Source: Halovenus sp.
Lineage (GTDB): Archaea > Halobacteriota > Halobacteria > Halobacteriales > Haloarculaceae
Reading direction: 5' to 3'
Assembly (NCBI GenBank): GCA_003551945.1
Contig: PUNZ01000118.1
Coordinates: 1 to 21,101 of the forward strand
DNA: 21,101 nt
The notes below the pieces were generated by a model that had not been told where the DNA came from, made no database searches, and worked only from the letters and a program-made list of their open reading frames with translations. Shown piece after piece: positions 7,335 through 14,202 of this stretch. The translations under genes were made by a program, and so were the position numbers. Every line of letters begins with the position of its first letter. Position 1 is the first letter of the stretch.

Positions 7335-7343
7335 AGTATAGTG
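7335..7343 (-). promoter_or_regulatory. TATA box of the four-helix membrane protein gene
   Basis: Minus-strand 'cactatact' is centred 27 bases before ATG 7312, the position expected for a leaderless haloarchaeal transcript. It lies in the divergent region shared with the phosphoribosyltransferase gene. Confidence 0.55.
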
Positions 7344-7441
7344 GCACCTGTTTGAACTGCATGTTACTCTGTGTCCGTCCCCCGGGTGAGATAATCCCGC
7401 CTTATCAGCACATTTTTGACCGCGCTACCAGTACCGAAGAC

Positions 7442-8011
7442 ATGGACCAACTCAGGAAGTCACTGCTTGAAGCCCCTGTCGTACAAAAAGGGGACTATCA
7501 CTACTTCGTTCATCCGATTAGCGATGGCGTGCCGATGCTCCGACCGGAACTCCTTCGCGAAATTGTGATTCGTATCGTCCGGAAGGCCGATCTGACTGAT
7601 GTCGACAAAATTGTCGCCCCCGAGGCGATGGGAATTCACATCTCGACTGCGGTCTCCCTGATGACGGACATTCCGCTGGTCGTCGTCAGAAAGCGAGATT
7701 ACGGCCTCGAAGATGAGGTCGAAATCTCGAAAGAAACTGGCTACAGCGAGAGTGAGATGTATATCAACGACGTCCGCGAAGGTGACCGCGTTCTTGTGCT
7801 TGATGATGTCCTTTCAACTGGGGGAACGCTCACTGCACTGCTTGATGCACTTGGTGCAATTGGCGCAGAAGTTGTCGATACCGTCGTCGTCATCAAAAAG
7901 GTCGGCGGCGTCAACAAGGTAGAAGACAGTGGATATGAACCAAAGACGCTCATCAACGTGGATGTCGTTGATGGTGAGGTCGTCATCGTTGACGAGAAAG
8001 GCGACGACTAA
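7442..8011 (+). CDS. hpt: Hypoxanthine/guanine phosphoribosyltransferase (archaeal type)
   Basis: From ATG 7442 the protein has 189 residues, the usual length of the archaeal HGPRTase family. An in-frame ATG at 7352 would add 30 residues of non-conserved sequence before the conserved 'MDQLRKSLLEAP' start. The PRPP-binding motif 'VLVLDDVLSTGGTL' is at 117-130; the conserved N-terminal block 'YFVHPISDGVPMLRPELL' lies near 21-38 and 'AMGIHISTAVSL' near 62-73. It would salvage hypoxanthine and guanine with PRPP to give IMP and GMP in the cytoplasm. Upstream T-rich 'catttttg' (7411-7418), about 27 bases before the ATG, is a possible TATA box. The gene sits upstream of the S15 operon but is separated from it by 239 bases with their own signals. 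Confidence 0.93.
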   Translation: MDQLRKSLLEAPVVQKGDYHYFVHPISDGVPMLRPELLREIVIRIVRKADLTDVDKIVAPEAMGIHISTAVSLMTDIPLVVVRKRDYGLEDEVEISKETGYSESEMYINDVREGDRVLVLDDVLSTGGTLTALLDALGAIGAEVVDTVVVIKKVGGVNKVEDSGYEPKTLINVDVVDGEVVIVDEKGDD

Positions 8012-8250
8012 CCGGTTTTCTGCATTCTACGTGTTTCTATCAACCGTAACCGAGAGGTTTATCATGCGCAGTCGTATTTTCACGAGTGGGAACACACGGC
8101 CGCAAATCTGACATCGCCGTCCGCTTGGGCGGCTTGGGATTGCGGAAGTGTTCAGCTCAGCCGGAGCCACGATGGCGCGGCTGAGACGTGACTGATATCA
8201 TCAGTTATCGTCGTTGAGTACAGCGGCCAGTGTTGTTCCAACCAGAGACA
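8012..8250 (+). other. Gap before S15 with TATA-like sites and three consecutive hairpins
   Basis: No convincing reading frame fills this gap. Two TATA-like sites occur, 'tttatca' (8058-8064) and 'gtattttca' (8074-8082). Three hairpins then follow. Hairpin A pairs GCCGTCC (8116-8122) with GGGCGGC (8127-8133) around a GCTT loop. Hairpin B pairs CTCAGCCG (8156-8163) with CGGCTGAG (8178-8185) and, after small bulges, GCCA with TGGC (8166-8169, 8173-8176). Hairpin C pairs ACTGAT (8191-8196) with ATCAGT (8200-8205). A further TATA-like 'gttatcg' (8204-8210) could serve S15 itself. The stretch may be a small RNA gene or the S15 leader. I could not match it to tRNA, RNase P, or a clear C/D or H/ACA pattern. 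Confidence 0.45.
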
Positions 8251-8712
8251 ATGGCACGAATGCATACACGCCGCCGTGGCTCGTCCGATTCGGACAAGCC
8301 GGTGGCAGACGAACCCCCGGAGTGGAGTGACATCGACGCTGAGTCGATTGAAGAACACGTTGTCGACCTGAAAGAGCAAGGATACAGCCCGAGTCAAATT
8401 GGTGTCCAACTGCGTGACCAAGGCGTCAAAGGCGTCCCTGTGCCAAACGTCAAGCTTGCCACAGGCAAGAAGGTCACCGAAATTCTCGAAGAGAACGAAG
8501 CCGAACCGGAAATTCCTGAAGACCTCCGAAACCTGCTCGCACGGGCCGTCCGCCTGAACGAGCACATGGAAGAGAATGGCACGGATTACCAGAACAAACG
8601 TGCCCTGCAAAATACCGAGGCAAAAATCCGCCGCCTTATCGAGTACTACCGCGGCGACAAGATTGACGAGGACTTCTCGTACTCCATCGACGACGCCAAA
8701 GACCTGATTTAA
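8251..8712 (+). CDS. rps15: 30S ribosomal protein S15 (eukaryotic S13 type)
   Basis: From ATG 8251 the protein has 153 residues, the size of archaeal S15. The archaeal N-terminal extension 'MARMHTRRRGSS' and 'SDIDAESIEEHVVDL' (about 26-40), the helical segment 'GYSPSQIGVQLRDQGV' (about 44-59), and the S15 core ending 'NTEAKIRRLIEYYRGD' (about 121-136) are clear. An in-frame ATG at 8230 would add seven residues ahead of the conserved start and is rejected. It binds 16S rRNA in the small-subunit platform. Its TAA touches the next ATG with no gap, so the following genes are co-transcribed. A structured gap lies upstream; in bacteria S15 represses itself through its leader, but that is only an analogy here. 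Confidence 0.96.
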   Translation: MARMHTRRRGSSDSDKPVADEPPEWSDIDAESIEEHVVDLKEQGYSPSQIGVQLRDQGVKGVPVPNVKLATGKKVTEILEENEAEPEIPEDLRNLLARAVRLNEHMEENGTDYQNKRALQNTEAKIRRLIEYYRGDKIDEDFSYSIDDAKDLI

Positions 8713-9846
8713 ATGTCCACAGCCGACCGCCAGCAGACCAACACACCCGCGACAACCTCCATCGCCTCACAGCTCCGCGAGGCAGAGTTCGTTCACCTCG
8801 TGGCAGGACAGACCGGTGATGGTGTTGCAGCGGCTGGGCTGCTTGCACACGCGCTCACAGCGACCGGTAGCCCCTATCAGACGTCAGTCGAGGGATTGCC
8901 GACCGCTGTCGCGCGCGAGACTGACGCCGACCTCACAGTCGCAGTCGGTCGGCCGGCGGCAACGGCGGACATTACACTTGGCGACGAGACGATGTGTGCA
9001 AGCAAACCCGCCTACAGAATTGCGGTGGAACTTGGCACGGCAGACCCAGTGCTCGCACTGGCAGGCTACCGTGCAGCAGGCACTAGTCCTGACGAACAAC
9101 TCACAGAAGGGCTGGGTTCAGCCGGTGTCACACGGCGACCGGGCGTTGCAGTTCCGACTGCCGAGCCCGTCGATGGGCTCACCCATTCAACGCTCGTTCA
9201 CGGCTCATTTTCTGGCTCCGAAGAAACCACGAACACAGTGCTGGCTGGCATCTCCATGTCGGCAGAGCCAACGGAGGCTGACTGGCAAGATGTAGCGACG
9301 GCGCTTGCGCTTTCGCTTGCACGTGATGGGACGCCACAGGGCGCAACTACTGTGGAAAACCTTCTCAATCCGTATATCGGCGGACCGTTTGAAACGGTTG
9401 GCGGATACGGTGACGTGCTGGACGCAGTTGCTCACGAGCAGCCGGGTCGAGCGCTTGCGCTTGCACTCGGAAGCGAGCCGCAAGAGACAGACCTTGACCA
9501 CTGGAGAGCACACGCAAACCGGACACATGCGGCAGTTAAAACAGCAGAGACGGGCCGGTATAATGGCCTGTTCGTCGCACAGTGTGAGGAATCTGCACCC
9601 GTTGACTCGGTTGCACGGCTCGTGAGTCAGTACCGCTCACCAGAGCCAGTGACGCTTGTGGTCTCACCGACTCTGACCGCAACGGTTAGACAGCCAACCA
9701 GCGAGGTGAATGTCGGGAATGCACTCACAACTGCCGTGGAGTCACTTGGCGGGACTGTGGCCGGAACCGCAGCTCACGCTTGTGGTCGGCTTCCTGCAGG
9801 AACAGAGCAAAGCGAACTCATACTCGCATTCAAGGAGGCACTATGA
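8713..9846 (+). CDS. RecJ/Cdc45-superfamily (DHH-like) protein with degenerate active site
   Basis: The protein has 377 residues. The first motif, in RecJ/GAN proteins an Asp-rich 'DxDG', reads 'AGQTGDGVAAAGLLAHAL' (about 31-48): only the last Asp-Gly and the following helix remain. The second-motif region 'DLTVAVGRPA' lacks its acidic residue, and no DHH triad is present anywhere. The C-terminal DHHA1-like part 'GTAAHACGRLP' (about 352-362) keeps traces of the substrate-binding glycine loop. The family call rests on this pattern and on position: haloarchaea carry a RecJ-like gene between S15 and Pcc1. An intact RecJ would be a single-strand exonuclease; this one is probably structural, perhaps Cdc45-like. 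It is codon-overlapped with Pcc1 (ATGA). I am fairly sure of the superfamily, unsure of the role. Confidence 0.72.
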   Translation: MSTADRQQTNTPATTSIASQLREAEFVHLVAGQTGDGVAAAGLLAHALTATGSPYQTSVEGLPTAVARETDADLTVAVGRPAATADITLGDETMCASKPAYRIAVELGTADPVLALAGYRAAGTSPDEQLTEGLGSAGVTRRPGVAVPTAEPVDGLTHSTLVHGSFSGSEETTNTVLAGISMSAEPTEADWQDVATALALSLARDGTPQGATTVENLLNPYIGGPFETVGGYGDVLDAVAHEQPGRALALALGSEPQETDLDHWRAHANRTHAAVKTAETGRYNGLFVAQCEESAPVDSVARLVSQYRSPEPVTLVVSPTLTATVRQPTSEVNVGNALTTAVESLGGTVAGTAAHACGRLPAGTEQSELILAFKEAL

Positions 9847-10139
9847 CGAACGAAGCAATCACCTGTGAGGAGTCTGGAAGTCGCCGTGCACAGATTGTGA
9901 CGGCACACGATGACCCGGCTAGCGCAACCCAAATTGCCACATCGCTGGTTCCAGACAACACCGACGAAATGGTGACAACCGTCGAAAATGAGCAGGTGAG
10001 GACGACAGTGACACGCGAGACGACGGGTGGCTTGCACGCGACAGTCGACGACTACCTCGTTAATTTGCGGGTAGCAGCACAGCTTATCACCGAGGACGCG
10101 GAATCGTCCACAACGACATCCAAATCTACCAATGAGTGA
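9843..10139 (+). CDS. pcc1: KEOPS complex subunit Pcc1
   Basis: From ATG 9843 the protein has 98 residues. It has the Pcc1/CTAG fold pattern: a first strand 'RRAQIVTAHDDPASATQIATSLVPDN', a middle strand pair with 'MVTTVENEQVRTTVTRET' and a C-terminal helix 'LHATVDDYLVNLRVAAQLI'. Pcc1 is the dimerisation subunit of KEOPS, which with Kae1, Bud32 and Cgi121 makes the t6A modification at position 37 of ANN-decoding tRNAs. The start is fixed by the ATGA overlap with the preceding stop and a Shine-Dalgarno GGAGG at 9834-9838. The gene overlaps the S3Ae start by 8 bases. Placement between S15 and S3Ae ties tRNA modification to ribosome synthesis. The length and neighbours fit the haloarchaeal family well. 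Confidence 0.88.
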   Translation: MTNEAITCEESGSRRAQIVTAHDDPASATQIATSLVPDNTDEMVTTVENEQVRTTVTRETTGGLHATVDDYLVNLRVAAQLITEDAESSTTTSKSTNE

Positions 10140-10755
10140 ACGATCAGTATCACGACAGAAGCAGGAAAAGCGCTGGTATACCGTCCAGGCACCCGAGCAG
10201 TTTGACCGGGAGGAGCTTGGCGAAACGCCAGCAGACGAATCAGAAAAAGTGCTTGGCCGAACCATCGAAACGACGCTTGGCGAGCTCAAAAACGACGCGA
10301 GCGGCAACAACACGAAGCTCACGTTCAAAGTCAACGAAGTGGCTTCGGATACGGCTTACACGGAGTTCATCCGACACGAGCTGACGCGGGATTATCTCCG
10401 CAGTCTCGTGCGCCGTGGCTCCTCGAAAGTCGAGGCGTACATCACGGTGATGACGACGGATGATTACCGCGTACAGATTCAGCCGGTCGCGCTGACCACC
10501 AAATCAGCGGATGAGAGTCAGGAGAAAGCAATCCGACGGACGATGATTGACATCGTTCGCGATGCTGCCTCCGACCGAACCTTCGAAGAACTCGTTGACA
10601 GCGTTGTCGACGGTCGACTCTCCTCTGCAATCTATAACGAGGCAAAAACCATCTATCCGCTTCGCCGCGTCGAAATCCAGAAAATGACGCTCGAAGCCCG
10701 ACCGGAAGAGGTTGCTGTCGAAGAGGAAACCAGCGTCGACGTTGACGACGACTGA
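10132..10755 (+). CDS. rps3ae: 30S ribosomal protein S3Ae (S1e)
   Basis: The protein has 207 residues, the normal archaeal length. Conserved blocks: 'KRWYTVQAPEQFD' (about 13-25), 'VLGRTIETTLGEL' (about 40-52), 'KLTFKVNEVASDTAYTEFIRHELTRDYLRSLVRRGSSKVEA' in parts (about 63-103) and 'IYPLRRVEIQKMTLEARP' (about 180-197), with an acidic haloarchaeal tail. It is a small-subunit protein that lies near the platform and mRNA exit. The ATG is 8 bases inside the end of pcc1, so it is translationally coupled and last in the S15 operon. A T-rich stretch, 'cttttatta' near 10777-10785, is the likely end of the transcript before the convergent ftsY. Confidence 0.95.
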   Translation: MSERSVSRQKQEKRWYTVQAPEQFDREELGETPADESEKVLGRTIETTLGELKNDASGNNTKLTFKVNEVASDTAYTEFIRHELTRDYLRSLVRRGSSKVEAYITVMTTDDYRVQIQPVALTTKSADESQEKAIRRTMIDIVRDAASDRTFEELVDSVVDGRLSSAIYNEAKTIYPLRRVEIQKMTLEARPEEVAVEEETSVDVDDD

Positions 10756-10870
10756 TTTCGGAGCACTATGTAACTCCTTTTATTACGCCTGAACATTCTC
10801 GGGCAGTGCGAGCGCTGAGCTACTCGGCTGTGGCACCTGATGGGAACATGAAGCAGAGTCGACAGCCGCG
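10756..10870. other. Convergent gap between S3Ae and ftsY
   Basis: The gap is 115 bases long between converging operons. Only a T-rich 'cttttatta' (about 10777-10785) after S3Ae stands out as a weak plus-strand terminator. I see no T-run for ftsY, no tRNA and no supported small gene. Confidence 0.35.
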
Positions 10871-12034
10871 TTACCCAAGCAACGAGTCGACAATTTCTTC
10901 CGGTTCAAACCGCTCGAGGTCGTCGTAGTCCTGCCCGGTTCCAAGGAAGAGAATTGGTTTGCCGGTGACATGAGAGATGGAGATAGCTGCACCACCCTGC
11001 GTGTCAGCGTCAGCTTTGGTCAGGATTGTGCCGTCGATGCTCGCAGCGTTGTTAAACTCCCGAGCACGGTTGACGGCATCCTGGCCTGCGACCGATTCAT
11101 CGACAAAAACGGTCATATCAGGGTCGATGACGCGGTCAATCTTTGAGAGTTGGTCCATCAACCCATCATCGGTGTGCAGTCGGCCCGCAGTATCACCGAG
11201 GACGACATCAATATCGTTTGCTTTAGCGTACTCAACGGCATCGTAAATCACCGCTGCGGGGTCAGAGCCCTGCTCGTGTGAGATGATTTTTGTACCGAGG
11301 TTATCTGCGTGTTTTTCGAGTTGTTCGTTCGCGCCGGCACGGAATGTATCCCCGTTAGCAAGGACAGATGACAGCCCCTGTTGTTCGAAATAATGAGAGA
11401 GTTTGGCGATGGTTGTCGTCTTCCCGACACCATTGACACCGGTAAATATGATGACAACGGGCTTGTCAGCCTCCTGAATTCGCTCGTCGAAATCGAATTG
11501 CCCGACGCTGATAACGTCATACAGCGATTCACGGAGCGCATCCCGAACCATATCGCCGGTGCTTGAGAGTCGTCTGCGAGTTTCCCCAACGAGGTTCTCC
11601 TCAACACCATCGAGTATCTCTTCGGTGACTTCTAGTTCAACATCACTGCCAAGTAGACCAAATTCGAGGTCGTGTAAGTGTGATTCGAGGTCATCTTCAT
11701 CGATGACGGTTTTCCCGGTTGCAAACAACTTCGCACGCTCTGTGAGACTCCGGCCATCATCCTCATCTTCAGCGGCTGGTTCCTCTTCTGCGTCCGAAGT
11801 GGACTCGTCAGTCTCAGCAGCAACCGCCTGGTCAGTCGTTTCTGATTCAGTCTCAACTGCTTCGTCCTCTACGGTATCACCGTCTGTCTCATCGGCTATC
11901 CGCTCCTCTGTGTCACTGTCAACTGATTCACCGTCGCCGTCCTCAACCTCAGCCGCTTCATCCTCTTCGACTTCGATATCCTCGGAGGCGTCCTCGCTGA
12001 ACCGGTTGAGCTTATCTTTCAGACCCTCAAACAT
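10871..12034 (-). CDS. ftsY: Signal recognition particle receptor FtsY
   Basis: The protein has 387 residues. The N-terminal A region (about 18-95) is almost wholly Asp/Glu/Ser/Thr, as in haloarchaeal FtsY, and may contact the membrane or translocon in high salt. The four-helix N domain spans about 96-185, with 'ALLEG'-type 'LHDLEFGLLGSDV' near 120-132. The G domain has G1 GVNGVGKTT (199-207), 'NGDTFRAGANEQL' (227-239), G3 'GDTAGRLHTD' (280-289), 'ESVAGQDA' (313-320), G4 'TKADAD' (339-344) and the closing 'LFLGTGQDYDDLERF' (362-376). It docks the SRP54-7S RNA-ribosome complex at the membrane and hydrolyses GTP with SRP54. The start is 6 bases past the pfdA stop, so it is third in the L18Ae-pfdA-ftsY operon. 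Confidence 0.96.
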   Translation of the reverse strand: MFEGLKDKLNRFSEDASEDIEVEEDEAAEVEDGDGESVDSDTEERIADETDGDTVEDEAVETESETTDQAVAAETDESTSDAEEEPAAEDEDDGRSLTERAKLFATGKTVIDEDDLESHLHDLEFGLLGSDVELEVTEEILDGVEENLVGETRRRLSSTGDMVRDALRESLYDVISVGQFDFDERIQEADKPVVIIFTGVNGVGKTTTIAKLSHYFEQQGLSSVLANGDTFRAGANEQLEKHADNLGTKIISHEQGSDPAAVIYDAVEYAKANDIDVVLGDTAGRLHTDDGLMDQLSKIDRVIDPDMTVFVDESVAGQDAVNRAREFNNAASIDGTILTKADADTQGGAAISISHVTGKPILFLGTGQDYDDLERFEPEEIVDSLLG

Positions 12035-12040
12035 CTGCCC

Positions 12041-12493
12041 TTACTCGTCTTCTTGTTGCATCTGCTGTTGCATCTGTTGCATCTGCTGTGTCTGAAGCTG
12101 CTGTGCACGCTCTTCGAGTTGCTTGGATTCGCTCTCGATATTCGAAATTTCAGCTTCGATCTCTTCGATACGGTCATCGAGAGCATCCTGTTTCGACGAG
12201 AGTGCTTCAACTGCCTCCTCGCTGTCGCATTCGGCCGCATAATCTGCGCCCAGTTCGACAATAATTTCCTCCATGTCCTCTACTTCTGCCCGAAGGTATG
12301 CACCGCCACCAACGGGAACCTGAACGGTTGCTCCCGTTTCCAAATGGTCGATTGCGTCGATAGCCTCGCTAATGTCTCCCTGTTCGGACTGAAGGCCTTC
12401 AATTTCTGCGCGAAGTGCTTGTTGGGCCTGCTCAAGCTGTTCGATTTGTGAAGCCAGCTCTTGGAGCTGTCCACCACCACCGCCGAGGCTCAT
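12041..12493 (-). CDS. pfdA: Prefoldin subunit alpha
   Basis: The protein has 150 residues, as expected for an archaeal alpha prefoldin. Long coiled-coil helices at both ends (about 8-50 and 95-140) flank the beta-hairpin core with 'ETGATVQVPVGGGAYLRAEVED' elements (about 52-73). The N-terminus is glycine-rich and the C-terminal 20 residues are nearly all Gln and Met, from a simple DNA repeat. Two alpha and four beta subunits form the jellyfish-shaped co-chaperone that hands unfolded proteins to the thermosome. The ATG overlaps the L18Ae stop (ATGA), and ftsY follows 6 bases after its stop, so folding, targeting and ribosome genes share a message. Confidence 0.94.
   Translation of the reverse strand: MSLGGGGGQLQELASQIEQLEQAQQALRAEIEGLQSEQGDISEAIDAIDHLETGATVQVPVGGGAYLRAEVEDMEEIIVELGADYAAECDSEEAVEALSSKQDALDDRIEEIEAEISNIESESKQLEERAQQLQTQQMQQMQQQMQQEDE
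12051..12098. repeat. Simple repeat encoding the Gln/Met tail of prefoldin alpha
   Basis: The plus strand carries imperfect tandem units of 'tgttgcatctgc' type, which read as Gln-Gln-Met-Gln on the minus strand. The reading frame is kept whenever the number of 3-base units changes, so length may vary between strains without breaking the gene. Confidence 0.6.
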
Positions 12494-12663
12494 GCCGATA
12501 CCTCGTCGATGTCAATCTGGGTTCGTTTGAGTCCGTGTTTGGAACCAAAGTTTGCATAGACGTGCTCGACAGCAACATCCTCGTTTTCAGCAGCGAGCGT
12601 CGTTTCGAATGCTTGCCATCCGCTTGGCGATTTCCACCGGCCGGTAACTGTGTATTCACTCAT
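12490..12663 (-). CDS. rpl18a: 50S ribosomal protein L18Ae (LX), 57 residues
   Basis: ATG at 12663 (minus) opens a 57-codon frame ending in TGA at 12490-12492. The protein starts 'MSEYTVTGRWKSPSGWQAF', continues with 'AAENEDVAVEHVYANFGS' and ends 'HGLKRTQIDIDEVSA'. The beta-strand 'YTVTGRW', the Ser-Lys-His-Gly-Leu-Lys-Arg loop and the 'I-I-V' ending are hallmarks of archaeal L18Ae (LX). It is a small peripheral large-subunit protein. Its stop overlaps the prefoldin ATG (ATGA), and the L18Ae-pfdA-ftsY order is the common haloarchaeal arrangement. The gene is so short that simple length cut-offs miss it. A TATA-like 'gtatagtatg' lies 38-47 bases upstream, which implies a short leader. Confidence 0.93.
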   Translation of the reverse strand: MSEYTVTGRWKSPSGWQAFETTLAAENEDVAVEHVYANFGSKHGLKRTQIDIDEVSA

Positions 12664-12700
12664 ACATCAACGGTGGGTCACCCAATGGGAAGAATCTTCT

Positions 12701-12710
12701 CATACTATAC
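12701..12710 (-). promoter_or_regulatory. TATA box of the L18Ae-pfdA-ftsY operon
   Basis: Minus-strand 'gtatagtatg' would place the transcript start near 12680, giving a leader of about 15-18 bases before ATG 12663. It lies just upstream of L18Ae and downstream of the oxidoreductase stop (12725). Confidence 0.5.
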
Positions 12711-12724
12711 CGACGCCTCCCGCA

Positions 12725-14140
12725 TTACTCCTGATAGTCGGTTGGGTCCGCACGTTGCCAGTCATCGTCTCTCGGAAAGATTTTTCCCGGATTAAGCGTC
12801 CCGTTGGGGTCAAAAGCATCTTTGAGGCGTTGCATCAGTGCCACGGCAGTTTCGCCGTGTTCTCGTTCGAGATACTCACGCTTTCCAAGGCCGATTCCAT
12901 GCTCTCCCGTCGCCGTCCCACCAACTGACAGTGCGTAGTCGACAATAGCAGCGTATGCGTCTTCTCCCCGCTTTACTTCCTCCGGGTCCGTGGGGTCTAC
13001 GAGAACAGTATAGTGGACGTTTCCGTCACCTGCGTGCCCGAAACACGGCATGAGCAAGTCGTGTTCCTGTTCGAGTGATTTGATATACTCGATGGTCGGC
13101 CCGTACTCGCTGATTGGGACGGTGATATCACCCGGAACTAACGGTTGGAGGTCGAGATTCCAACTTCGGACGGCAAAAGCAAGGTCGCGTCGGGCACGCC
13201 AGAGCGTATCCATTGTTTCCTCATCAGCCAGTTCGAACTCAAGCGGGTCGTGTACGGACAGAACCGACTCACAGTACGCAATTTCATCATCGATACCGTG
13301 ATTTGCGTGAAATTCAAGGAACACCATTGGAACGTCCGGGAGGTCAGCACCGGTGTATGCGTTGGACATCATCGCAGATGCGCTATCAATCAGTTCAACT
13401 TTGGCAACGTCAACGCCTGACTGGACAACGTCTGTGACGGCCGCAGCGGCATCCCCGAGCGTTGAAAAAAGGGCCCTTCCACCACGAATCTGTTGTGGTC
13501 GGCCTGCCAATTCGAGGGTTGCACGGGTGACAACACCGAGCGTTCCCTCACTGCCAATTATGACATCTCTGAGGTTGTAGCCGGATGAAGTCTTCACAGC
13601 CTTCGTCCCGACGGTGATAACCGAACCATCTGCGAGGACGACTTCCAGTTCACGAACCCAATCGGCAACTTCGCCGTATTTGACCGTTTGCATTCCACTT
13701 GCTGCGTTCGCAATCATGCCGCCTATGGTTGAGATACTCCCTGAGGAGGGAAGCGGCGGGAAAAAGAGGCCGTGCTCACCGGCAGCCTCCTCAATCGCCG
13801 GCCCCATGACGCCCGGTTCAACATCAAGCTGTAAATCAGCGGGTCGAACCGCAAGCACATCGTCCATCCGTGTCATGTTCATGCTGATTCCGCCGTCGAT
13901 GGGAACAGGGTTGCCTTCAAGACTGGTTCCAGCCGCGTACGGCGTTACCGGAATGCCTCGGTCCGTGGCGGCAGCGAGAACCGCGGACACATCGTCGGTG
14001 GATTTGGGATAGACGACCACAGCCGGCTCAACCCCATCTTCGGTTCCCCAGTCAGTGGAGTGCTCACGAAGAGCATCTGCCCCCGTTGCAATCTGGTCAT
14101 CAGCCAGCACTTCCCCCAGAAACGCTGTCTCTATACCCAT
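12725..14140 (-). CDS. FAD-linked oxidoreductase of the GlcD/D-lactate dehydrogenase family
   Basis: The protein has 471 residues, the family length. The FAD-binding (PCMH-type) domain spans about 38-215, with 'PYAAGTSLEGNP' at 67-78 (pyrophosphate loop), 'TIGGMIANAASGMQTVKYG' (138-156) and 'GYNLRDVIIGSEGTLGVVT' (187-205). The FAD-oxidase C domain has 'GHAGDGNVH' (368-376, substrate/metal His residues), 'GEHGIGLGK' (412-420) and 'FDPNGTLNPGKIF' (443-455). It would oxidise a 2-hydroxy acid such as D-lactate or glycolate to the 2-oxo acid at the cytoplasmic face, passing electrons to the respiratory chain. No Fe-S subunit (GlcF-like) is fused or adjacent, so it may be a Dld2-like single-chain enzyme. 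A TATA-like 'ctatttg' about 27 bases upstream (14164-14171) supports a leaderless start. Confidence 0.92.
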   Translation of the reverse strand: MGIETAFLGEVLADDQIATGADALREHSTDWGTEDGVEPAVVVYPKSTDDVSAVLAAATDRGIPVTPYAAGTSLEGNPVPIDGGISMNMTRMDDVLAVRPADLQLDVEPGVMGPAIEEAAGEHGLFFPPLPSSGSISTIGGMIANAASGMQTVKYGEVADWVRELEVVLADGSVITVGTKAVKTSSGYNLRDVIIGSEGTLGVVTRATLELAGRPQQIRGGRALFSTLGDAAAAVTDVVQSGVDVAKVELIDSASAMMSNAYTGADLPDVPMVFLEFHANHGIDDEIAYCESVLSVHDPLEFELADEETMDTLWRARRDLAFAVRSWNLDLQPLVPGDITVPISEYGPTIEYIKSLEQEHDLLMPCFGHAGDGNVHYTVLVDPTDPEEVKRGEDAYAAIVDYALSVGGTATGEHGIGLGKREYLEREHGETAVALMQRLKDAFDPNGTLNPGKIFPRDDDWQRADPTDYQE

Positions 14141-14163
14141 AGTTGCTCATCGAGGTGTGTCCA

Positions 14164-14171
14164 CAAATAGC
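14164..14171 (-). promoter_or_regulatory. TATA box of the flavin oxidoreductase gene
   Basis: Minus-strand 'gctatttg' is centred about 27 bases before ATG 14140, as for a leaderless transcript. It lies in the 62-base gap after the DUF5784-like gene. Confidence 0.5.
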
Positions 14172-14202
14172 TTAGCGGGACGGTAACTAGCTCGCGGAGC
14201 GG

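Noticed and set aside
8056..8250. tRNA, RNase P RNA or classical C/D box RNA in the gap before S15
   Set aside because: No T-loop GTTCRANNC in a cloverleaf, too short for RNase P RNA, and no paired C and D boxes in the right orientation; kept only as a structured region.
11559..12095. 178-codon plus-strand Ser-rich frame opposite ftsY
   Set aside because: The Ser runs are the complement of the acidic Asp/Glu codons in the FtsY tail; no independent start signal or family.
12051..12098. Tandem repeat as a possible CRISPR or mobile-element trace
   Set aside because: It is an in-frame triplet-type repeat inside the prefoldin Gln/Met tail, with no spacers or flanking duplications.
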